Positions 5,793 to 11,046 of a stretch of 11,046 nucleotides of DNA are shown in pieces. Within the stretch, counting starts at the first letter, position 1. Every line of letters starts with the position of its first letter. The DNA is taken from positions 1 through 11,046 of the forward strand of contig CAMYNE010000022.1 of assembly GCA_947259675.1 (NCBI GenBank). Direction: 5' to 3'. The stretch is from an uncultured Pirellulaceae bacterium (GTDB lineage: Bacteria; Planctomycetota; Planctomycetia; Pirellulales; Pirellulaceae). A model generated the notes under the pieces. The model did no database searches. It had not been told where the DNA came from and saw only the letters and a list, made by a program, of their open reading frames with translations. Made by a program: the position numbers and the translations under genes.

Positions 5793-5920
5793 GTCTGGGA
5801 TTTATGATGGGCAACGTCTGGATTCTGTACTTTGCGTCAATGATCGTGTAACGCCTCCCCATTAGACCTACGAATGCGAGCAAGACTAAAATCCGCTTCT
5901 TTGCCAAAGATTTTGAACCT

Positions 5921-6883
5921 ATGAGAGTTTTATCAGGCATCCAGCCAACAGGTCGTCCACATTGGGGCAATTATTTCGGAGCGATCAGGCAGTACATCGA
6001 TTTGCAGACCGAAGAATACGCTTATTACTTCGTGGCTAACCTGCATGCCCTGACGACGATTCGCGACAAGGAACAGCTACACCAAAATTCGATTGACACG
6101 GCGATGGACATGCTAGCCCTGGGGCTGGATCCAAATCACGCGGTACTTTTCATCCAGTCCGATGTTCCACAAGTCTCCGAGTTGTGTTGGATCTTGATGT
6201 CGGGTGCGCCGATGGGGCTGCTTGAGCGTTGCGTATCGTATAAGGACAAACTTGCGAAAGGGCTGACTTCCGTTACGGGACTGTTCACCTACCCGGTCCT
6301 TCAAGCGGCCGATATTCTGGCGTACGACTCGGACATCGTTCCGGTTGGCGCAGATCAGACTCAACACATCGAAGTATGTCGCGACATCGCGCAAGGATTC
6401 AATCACCAGTTCGGCGAGGTTTTCGTCATACCGAGAGCAAAGGTTCTCGATTCCAGTGCCAAAGTTCCAGGCACCGACGGCGAAAAAATGTCGAAAAGCT
6501 ACGGTAATTTCATCGAGGTTTTCGAGGACGAAAAATCGGCTCGCAAAAAAGTCATGCGAATTGCAACCGACTCGCGACCGATGGAGGAGCCGAAAGATCC
6601 GGACACCGACCACCTTTATCAGTTGTACTCGTTGTTTGCAAATGACAAGGAGCGAGAAGAAATGGCGGCATTGTACCGCAAAGGAGGTTTCGGTTACGGA
6701 GAAGTCAAAAAGGCGCTTGCCGATGCGGCAGCGAACTATTTTGCTCCTGCCCGGGAACGGCGGGCCGAGCTGGCTGCTAAACCTGAAGAGATTCGACAGA
6801 TTCTGGGAGACGGAGCCGCGACAGCCAGGAAAAAAGCAGGTGAGGTGTTGAAACGCGCTCAGGAAGCGTGTGGTTTGAAATAA
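5921..6883 (+). CDS. trpS: Tryptophan--tRNA ligase (TrpRS)
   Basis: Charges tRNA-Trp with tryptophan, using ATP, in the cytoplasm. The 320-residue protein is a full-length class Ic synthetase of bacterial type. It opens with MRVLSGIQPTGRPHWGNYFG; the HIGH-like signature is H14-W-G-N17. Conserved blocks include LFIQSDVP (76-83), a lysine-containing region near YKDKLAKG (107-114), TYPVLQAADILAYDSDIVPVG as the core of the fold (123-143), and ADQTQHIE (144-151). The KMSKS loop is exact at 189-193 and is followed by YGN. The C-terminal helical part ends in CGLK. The start fits family N-termini, although no Shine-Dalgarno sequence is visible. A sulfotransferase-like gene starts 36 nt after the stop with no terminator between, so the two may be cotranscribed. 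Confidence 0.97.
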   Translation: MRVLSGIQPTGRPHWGNYFGAIRQYIDLQTEEYAYYFVANLHALTTIRDKEQLHQNSIDTAMDMLALGLDPNHAVLFIQSDVPQVSELCWILMSGAPMGLLERCVSYKDKLAKGLTSVTGLFTYPVLQAADILAYDSDIVPVGADQTQHIEVCRDIAQGFNHQFGEVFVIPRAKVLDSSAKVPGTDGEKMSKSYGNFIEVFEDEKSARKKVMRIATDSRPMEEPKDPDTDHLYQLYSLFANDKEREEMAALYRKGGFGYGEVKKALADAAANYFAPARERRAELAAKPEEIRQILGDGAATARKKAGEVLKRAQEACGLK

Positions 6884-6919
6884 CTGGATACGGCAATATT
6901 CGATCCGATGTGACCAAGT

Positions 6920-7696
6920 ATGTGGCTCTCTCGAAATAGAACAAATTCATCTCATCGCGGTCGGCAAAAGGGAACCATTGTTCATGCGCTCCATAAGTCG
7001 GGCTCGATGTTTTTGTTCAAATTTTTTCGAGACATTGCCGGTAGACAGCAGACAGCATTTTATTCAGTTAATAACGAGCCGCCCAACCATCAAGAAATCC
7101 AAAGCGGAATTGACCACGATTTCATCCTTTGTCCCGAGCGGAATTTAAACATTCATTCGTACGAATTCGACAGATTGGACGACATTCGCCATATCGTGCA
7201 GATTCGAGATCCGCGGGACATTCTAGTTTCCGAATTTTTTTCGCTCGGATGGCAACACACGACAGACCATTGGACTCAAGAAGATCTTGCCCGACGTGAA
7301 AAAATACAGCGGGTGTCAATCGACGAATTTGTCGTCAACGCACACTTGTATAGCAAACGCGACTTGCTGGATCGTTTCGCGCCCATCTTTGATTTGATCG
7401 ATCATCCTCGGGTGACTATCGTCCAATACGAAACCATGGTCTTGGATTTCCCAAGCTGGCTGGATCAAGTTTTGACAACTCCCGGAATTAGAAATAACCG
7501 GCACTTGAAACGGAACTTATTGCGAAAATACCGAAATGAGTTTGTGCCTGACAATCAACATCGTCGCCGTGTAATCCCGGGTGATTATCAAGACAAATTA
7601 TTGCCGGAGTCGATCGCTGCGTTGAACGCAAAATACGACAAGATTCTAAACCAATTCGGTTACTCCCATCCGGATCGGATCGGCCGGGACACTTGA
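6920..7696 (+). CDS. Sulfotransferase-domain protein (PAPS-dependent type)
   Basis: A 258-residue protein with both cofactor motifs of the P-loop-like sulfotransferases, which move a sulfuryl group from PAPS to an acceptor. The 5'-phosphosulfate loop is HALHKSGSMFLFKFF (22-36), matching the PKSGTxW pattern with K26-S-G-S. The 3'-phosphate motif is R96-DPRDILVSEFFS (96-107), close to RDPRDxxVSxYxS. A later HRRRVIPGDYQDKL (214-227) corresponds to the RKGxxGDW-type C-terminal PAPS-binding segment. The acceptor cannot be read; carbohydrate or small-molecule acceptors are both possible. The N-terminus is short and has no signal peptide, so it is probably cytosolic. A stop codon at 6911-6913 in frame makes the ATG at 6920 the earliest ATG start; there is no Shine-Dalgarno sequence. 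It ends with TGA TGA. Confidence 0.85.
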   Translation: MWLSRNRTNSSHRGRQKGTIVHALHKSGSMFLFKFFRDIAGRQQTAFYSVNNEPPNHQEIQSGIDHDFILCPERNLNIHSYEFDRLDDIRHIVQIRDPRDILVSEFFSLGWQHTTDHWTQEDLARREKIQRVSIDEFVVNAHLYSKRDLLDRFAPIFDLIDHPRVTIVQYETMVLDFPSWLDQVLTTPGIRNNRHLKRNLLRKYRNEFVPDNQHRRRVIPGDYQDKLLPESIAALNAKYDKILNQFGYSHPDRIGRDT

Positions 7697-7809
7697 TGAA
7701 GTCTGTGATTGGCGTGTTTCCTCGACTTTCGCTTCGGCGTAAGATGTTACCTGAGGTATCGTTTGAATCTTTTGAACGGCCATTCAGATGTTCTTTTTTT
7801 TGATCTGCT

Positions 7810-8223
7810 ATGAACGTGGTTGGAATTGGTACCGATATCATCGAATGTGAACGCATCGCACAGATGATCGCGAAACATGATGAAATCTTTATTGATCGTG
7901 TCTTTACGCCTTTAGAAGTCGAATACTGTGGGAAACGAAGATCGGCGGTGCAACATTATGCCGGACGATGGGCCGCAAAAGAAGCAATCTTGAAAGCCAT
8001 GGGCACCGGTTGGGCCAAAGGGATCAAGTGGCGAGACTTGGAGATCCAGACCCTGCCCGGCGGTCAGCCCGTTGTTCAACTAGGTGGCGTCGCCAAAGAG
8101 ATTTGCGATTCAAAAGGCATCTCGAAAATGTTGATCAGCATTTCACATACTCAAGGTTACGCAACCGCCTTTGCGACCGCGATTGGTCAGCCAACCCCGT
8201 CCCAGGAATCTGATCAAGGCTGA
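7810..8223 (+). CDS. acpS: Holo-[acyl-carrier-protein] synthase
   Basis: Moves the 4'-phosphopantetheine arm from CoA to a serine of acyl carrier protein, activating it for fatty acid synthesis. The 137-residue protein has the expected AcpS-type size and motifs: GIGTDIIE at 5-12 with metal-binding D9, RWAAKEAILKAMGTG at 53-67 with metal-binding E58, and SISHT at 110-114. It therefore belongs to the short homotrimeric AcpS group rather than the Sfp group. A C-terminal extension IGQPTPSQESDQG is not conserved and looks disordered. The start is preceded by a T-run and no Shine-Dalgarno sequence; the family-typical MNVVGIGTDI supports it. The next gene begins 1 nt after the stop codon, so the two are almost surely in one transcript. 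Confidence 0.95.
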   Translation: MNVVGIGTDIIECERIAQMIAKHDEIFIDRVFTPLEVEYCGKRRSAVQHYAGRWAAKEAILKAMGTGWAKGIKWRDLEIQTLPGGQPVVQLGGVAKEICDSKGISKMLISISHTQGYATAFATAIGQPTPSQESDQG

Positions 8224-8224
8224 T

Positions 8225-8626
8225 ATGAACGACGGCGGCCAACCACAACAGGATTCCTCACCTGCAACCGAGACGGGCAAAGCCAAAAAGTCGATTTGGA
8301 AACACGAGCTACCTCTGGAACGCGAAACGTGTTGGTTCATCCTGGTTAACGCGCTTGATGTTTTCATGACTTACATTTTGCTCAACCTGGAAGGCTTTCG
8401 CGAGTCCAACGCGCTCGCAAATTACTTTCTTTCGCGATGGGGCATTCGCGGCATGGTTTATTTCAAGTTCTCGATTGTCGCGTTTATCACAGTCGTCGCT
8501 CAGATCGCCGCGCGAAAAAACATTCGCGGCGGTCGCTGGCTACTGAATTTTGGAACGTTCGTGGTTAGCTGTGTAGTCATTTACAGCTGTTATCTAATGC
8601 TCAGCTGGCTCGGCCCGAAGGGATAG
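8225..8626 (+). CDS. DUF5658-like small membrane protein
   Basis: A 133-residue protein with a polar N-terminus rich in Gln, Ser and Lys (1-33) and three predicted membrane helices at about 36-54, 78-96 and 105-127. The first helix contains LVNALDVFMTY, followed by ESNALANYFL (60-69); the N-x-x-D and E-(S/A)-N spacing resembles the DUF5658 family of bacterial membrane proteins. Function is unknown; I saw no catalytic site. The ATG at 8225 was chosen because AAGG lies a few bases upstream and it follows the acpS stop by 1 nt, which suggests translational coupling; an in-frame ATG at 8171 would overlap acpS by 53 nt. The family assignment is from pattern memory and should be taken as likely, not certain. 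Confidence 0.8.
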   Translation: MNDGGQPQQDSSPATETGKAKKSIWKHELPLERETCWFILVNALDVFMTYILLNLEGFRESNALANYFLSRWGIRGMVYFKFSIVAFITVVAQIAARKNIRGGRWLLNFGTFVVSCVVIYSCYLMLSWLGPKG

Positions 8627-8707
8627 AATCTGGCGTATCGGCGTAGGAACCAGAGTCAAAGGGTTAGAAATATTTGGCACGACCAGGAATTCACGCGCAC
8701 AAATACA

Positions 8708-8736
8708 AATCGGCGGCGGGCACGAAACCGCCGATT
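8708..8736. repeat. 9-bp inverted repeat AATCGGCGG / CCGCCGATT
   Basis: A perfect 9-bp stem around an 11-nt loop, 81 nt after the DUF5658-like gene. The + strand has no T-run behind it, so it is not a standard terminator, though it may define the 3' end of the acpS transcript after trimming. Confidence 0.5.
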
Positions 8737-8849
8737 GGAATGATACTTCAGCAACAATCAGCCACCTTGAGGGAGCTGTAATTCGCCGAGGCGAAAAGGA
8801 TCTCGCGGCGACCGACTTTTATTATCTGAGGGTTTGCCGATTATCTAGT

Positions 8850-8876
8850 TTGAGGCAACACATTTCTTGGTAAAAT
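8850..8876 (+). promoter_or_regulatory. Possible promoter of the coiled-coil gene
   Basis: TAAAAT (8871-8876) matches the -10 consensus at 5 of 6 positions; TTGAGG (8850-8855) lies 15 nt upstream, shorter than the usual 17. Transcription would start near 8883, giving a leader of about 45 nt. Confidence 0.3.
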
Positions 8877-8926
8877 GCAGATTGGTATTTCGACACCCCA
8901 GACGTGCTTTTCATCGGAGTGTAATT

Positions 8927-10087
8927 ATGTTGCGAATCAAATCAGTCTCGATCTATCTGATCGTCGCAGTGATTGTCTCAGGTTTTTCTCTTCCAGCGAT
9001 GGTCGATGGACAGCATTGGGTCCAACCCAGCAATTATCCTTCCAGCAACATAAAACCGATGTGGGAATACTACGGAATCAATCCGTATACCCGTCACTAT
9101 CGCGTACGGCCGTTGCCGATCTGCCGCCAAGCCGTTGTGTCCCCATCCGCCGAAGCGCCGGATTTCCAGCCTGAAGGACCTCCAGGGCAGGTGAATCAAC
9201 CACGCTTAGATGCTAAATCCGTCGACGAACCGAAAGAGCAGGGGTCTCTTAGTGACGTGCCGGTCACCGATCTGGTTGAAGCAAAATTATCCAAGCCTGG
9301 CACCAATGTCAATGTTGAAGAATTGGAACGTTTGAGAAAAGAGCTGGCCGTGTTTGAGGCTGAACATCAAGCCTTGCGACAAAAAGCCCGCTCGATGGAA
9401 GAACGGGCTCGGGCTGCCGAACGCCGTGCCAATTCGTCGGAAAAAAGGGCACGCGAACAATGGGAAAAGGCCGAAATTGCAATGGCTCAACTTGAGCGAA
9501 AGTCCGGCGACCTAAGAGTCGCACGAGCGATTGCAAAACAAGAGGCAATGCAGAGTTCGCCGAAAGGAAGTGATCCGAAATCGGCCCAACAGGAAAAGGC
9601 GCAACTTGAAGCTACGCGAAAACAACTCGCGGAGGAAAAACAAAAGCTCATAGCTGAAAAACAAACGCTTATAGCTGCCTTGGAGGAAATGGCCAAAGCC
9701 GACGAAAAAGCCAAAAGAGAAAAAAGTATGGCTGAATATGAACAAAAAGCCAAACAACAAGAAACCAAAAAACCTCAAGCCGAGAAAAAGAAACCGGACT
9801 CAAAGAAACGGCCGCCTGGACAAGCGACCGATGCCCGCTCCCAAATCAAACGGTTGGAAGCCCAACGAGAACGCCAAATTAAGCAATTAGGCCAGCGGCT
9901 TAAAAACCGCTACGATCAACGAATCAACCGGTTAAAAAAGTCAGACAAGGATTATGAAGAAAAAAAGAAGAATCTGCAGAAACAGATGGAGACAGAAATC
10001 GAATCCATGACCAAAAAGATCAACGATCGGATTGACAAAAGAATCGAAGACCTCATACGCGACTTGGAAAACAAAAGTGTGCTTTAA
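8927..10087 (+). CDS. Exported coiled-coil protein, unknown function
   Basis: A 386-residue protein with a signal peptide: MLRIK, then a hydrophobic stretch SIYLIVAVIVSGFSLPAM, with cleavage probably near residue 28 before QHW. The mature N-terminus (29-66) is aromatic-rich (HWVQPSNYP, MWEYYGINPYTRHYRV) and looks like a small motif of its own. A Pro/Ser-rich linker (70-125) follows. Then come three heptad-rich helical segments at about 130-205, 217-280 and 303-383, strongly enriched in Lys, Glu, Gln and Arg; residues 237-250 are an exact-length double heptad. The start is set by GGAG (8916-8919) before the ATG at 8927; an upstream in-frame GTG/ATG has no such site and spoils the signal peptide. 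I do not recognise a family. A structural or envelope role is only inferred from the signal peptide and coiled coils. A terminator follows 55 nt after the stop. Confidence 0.85.
   Translation: MLRIKSVSIYLIVAVIVSGFSLPAMVDGQHWVQPSNYPSSNIKPMWEYYGINPYTRHYRVRPLPICRQAVVSPSAEAPDFQPEGPPGQVNQPRLDAKSVDEPKEQGSLSDVPVTDLVEAKLSKPGTNVNVEELERLRKELAVFEAEHQALRQKARSMEERARAAERRANSSEKRAREQWEKAEIAMAQLERKSGDLRVARAIAKQEAMQSSPKGSDPKSAQQEKAQLEATRKQLAEEKQKLIAEKQTLIAALEEMAKADEKAKREKSMAEYEQKAKQQETKKPQAEKKKPDSKKRPPGQATDARSQIKRLEAQRERQIKQLGQRLKNRYDQRINRLKKSDKDYEEKKKNLQKQMETEIESMTKKINDRIDKRIEDLIRDLENKSVL
9635..9676 (+). repeat. 21-bp imperfect tandem repeat inside the coiled-coil gene
   Basis: Two adjacent 21-bp units (9635-9655 and 9656-9676) differ at only two positions and encode EKQKLIA and EKQTLIA, that is, one coiled-coil heptad each. 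This indicates growth of the coil by duplication of a heptad. Confidence 0.8.
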
Positions 10088-10142
10088 AATAGGCCTTGTC
10101 AGTGAAAGGCGTTAACCTGATAGCGAACAAGAAGTTGTAACG

Positions 10143-10178
10143 AAATGGCCCAGTTTTTATACTGGGCCGTTTGCTTTT
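10143..10178 (+). terminator. Rho-independent terminator of the coiled-coil gene
   Basis: GGCCCAGT (10147-10154) and ACTGGGCC (10161-10168) form a perfect stem around TTTTAT. AAAT before it can extend the pairing with GTTT after it, and a T-rich stretch runs to 10178. The A-run on the other side could let it work in both directions. Confidence 0.85.
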
Positions 10179-10286
10179 ATTGGCCGATGTCTTTTCGATA
10201 AAATTCGATTAGTTATCGACTCCCGCAAGTACCAACGAAAATGAACAACAGGAAAGAAGTTGGCGGCTTTGCCACTCTTTGCGTCC

Positions 10287-11046
10287 ATGTCCGAAATCAA
10301 AGCTTCCGAAAATGTCCAGTTGCCTTTGTTCGCTGGCGTCGATGTCGGCGGAACGAATATCAAGGTTGGGCTTGTCGACAATGCTGGGCAAATCGTCGCT
10401 GCGACCAAATTTCCGACGCAGCAGGAGCTTGGCCCTCAAGCGGCAATCGACCAGGCCAGGAGAGTCCTTGATCAGCTCATAGATGAATCGTCATGATCCT
10501 GGTCGGATGTGGAAGCTGCTGGTTTAGGTACGCCCGGCCCAATGGACATTTCCCGCGGATTGATTTTGACGCCGGGGAATCTACCCGCTTGGCGAAACTT
10601 TCCTGTTCGGGATGCGCTTGCCACCGCCCTGGACAAACCCGTTGCATTTGCCAATGATGCTGCCGCAGCAGCCTACGGCGAGTTTTGGGTTGGAGCTGGC
10701 CGAAATCATGACAGCACGGTGCTGATTACTTTGGGAACGGGAGTTGGCGGTGGAATTATCGTCAATAATCAATCGATCGACGGCTCTCACAGTCATGGAT
10801 CCGAAGTGGGCCACATCGTCATCGATACAACCGATGCCGCTCGGATGTGTGGGTGTGGCCACAAGGGACATCTGGAAGCGTACGCGAGTGCGTCGGCGAT
10901 CGTCGCTCGTACTCAGGAGGCTTTGACCGAGCGACGAAATAGCATTTTGACCCAGCTGATTGGCGAGGCTTCACCACTTTCGGCCCTGATGGTTTCCGAG
11001 GTTGCCGCTGGCGGTGACGATTTGGCCTGTCAAATCGTTGCAGAAA
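10287..11046 (+). pseudogene. ROK-family sugar kinase (glucokinase-like), interrupted by an in-frame TGA; 3' partial
   Basis: ROK kinases phosphorylate glucose or related sugars with ATP. The first part reads LPLFAGVDVGGTNIKVGLVD, the DxGGT phosphate-binding motif. The frame stops at TGA 10494-10496. Read on in the same frame, with no other stop to the window end, it continues with GLGTPGPMDISRG, LPAWRNF, AFANDAAAAAYGEFW (catalytic Asp in the ND pair), LITLGTGVGGGI, SEVGHIVID and CGCGHKGHLEAYASASA. The zinc motif has His where many ROK proteins have the third Cys (GHLE for GCLE). All blocks are in order and well kept, so only one codon is damaged. Restart candidates after the stop are GTG 10509 and ATG 10542, neither with an evident ribosome binding site, and a split protein would separate the ATP loop from the catalytic site. 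The start is uncertain: ATG 10287 gives a family-like N-terminus, while TTG 10260 has AGGA six bases upstream. A sequencing error or a recent nonsense mutation are the simplest readings. Confidence 0.82.
10494..10496 (+). other. Premature TGA in the ROK kinase frame
   Basis: It sits between LDQLIDESS and SWSDVEAAGLGTPGP, in a variable surface stretch before the GLGTPGP motif. acpS and the sulfotransferase gene use TGA as a genuine stop, so genome-wide TGA recoding is not supported. Confidence 0.85.

Larger units (their letters stand above)
5595..5920. other. Gene-free spacer before trpS
   Basis: No supported gene. It contains a perfect 12-bp tandem duplication (5642-5665) and a heptamer repeat (5751-5792). 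The trpS promoter must lie in this stretch or further upstream, but I could not locate it. A minus-strand frame across it runs into trpS and reads the repeats as low-complexity sequence, so it was not called. Confidence 0.5.
8627..8926 (+). other. Spacer between the DUF5658-like and coiled-coil genes
   Basis: No coding frame with support. It contains the 8708-8736 hairpin, a small 5-bp hairpin TTCGC-CGAG-GCGAA (8782-8795) and a possible promoter near 8850-8876. Confidence 0.45.

Noticed and set aside
5626..5970. Minus-strand frame of 114 codons before trpS
   Set aside because: It overlaps the start of trpS in antisense, has no ribosome binding site evidence and consists partly of translated tandem repeats.
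7774..7801. Possible terminator before acpS: GAAC/GTTC followed by eight T
   Set aside because: The stem has only 4 bp with a 12-nt loop, and it would end 8 nt before the acpS ATG. The T-run is notable but not enough.
8171..8224. Longer start of the DUF5658-like gene at ATG 8171
   Set aside because: It would overlap acpS by 53 nt and add an Arg/Pro-rich segment; ATG 8225 has AAGG upstream and follows the acpS stop by 1 nt.
10494..10496. Selenocysteine or tryptophan recoding at the ROK kinase TGA
   Set aside because: The position is a variable loop with no conserved Cys or Trp in the family as I know it, no clear SECIS-like hairpin was noticed just after it, and TGA is a normal stop in acpS and the sulfotransferase gene.
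10581..10871. Minus-strand frame opposite the ROK kinase
   Set aside because: Antisense shadow of well-conserved kinase motifs.

Overview
The window looks like a chromosomal segment of a planctomycete, probably Pirellulaceae-like. This rests on the overall protein style: a six-domain S1 with a long acidic tail, a DUF5658-like membrane protein, a tiny lipoprotein with a DEWHRFWFLDQPDHM-type core, a signal-peptide coiled-coil protein, sparse Shine-Dalgarno use and long spacers. No database search was possible, so the taxon is an inference.

Layout. Positions 1-1547 (+) hold the 3' part of a class C beta-lactamase-like serine hydrolase; its start lies outside the window. It converges with msrB (1593-1985, -). 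Upstream of msrB is rpsA (2167-4119, -), which ends in a strong terminator (2103-2135), so msrB probably has its own promoter (2018-2046). About 570 bp with several inverted repeats and no convincing gene lie upstream of rpsA. Then, on the + strand, comes a compact and heavily folded transcription unit (about 4703-4958). It has a possible promoter, two hairpins, a 10-nt perfect Shine-Dalgarno sequence, a 13-codon mini-ORF, a branched structure overlapping the ORF, another hairpin and a textbook terminator. This is the most unusual item in the window. A small lipoprotein gene (5296-5514) with its own terminator follows.

From 5595 to 5920 there is a gene-free spacer with a 12-bp tandem duplication and a six-unit heptamer repeat. 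Next come trpS (5921-6883), a sulfotransferase-like gene 36 nt behind it (6920-7696), acpS (7810-8223) and a DUF5658-like membrane protein starting 1 nt after acpS (8225-8626). After a 300-bp spacer with a strong hairpin comes an exported, lysine-rich coiled-coil protein (8927-10087), closed by a terminator (10143-10178). The window ends inside a ROK-family sugar kinase (10287 onward) that is interrupted by a single in-frame TGA at 10494-10496.

Functionally this is mostly housekeeping: translation (S1, TrpRS), methionine sulfoxide repair (MsrB), acyl carrier protein activation (AcpS) and sugar phosphorylation (ROK). Lineage-specific envelope proteins are mixed in. I see no phage, transposon, CRISPR, tRNA or rRNA.
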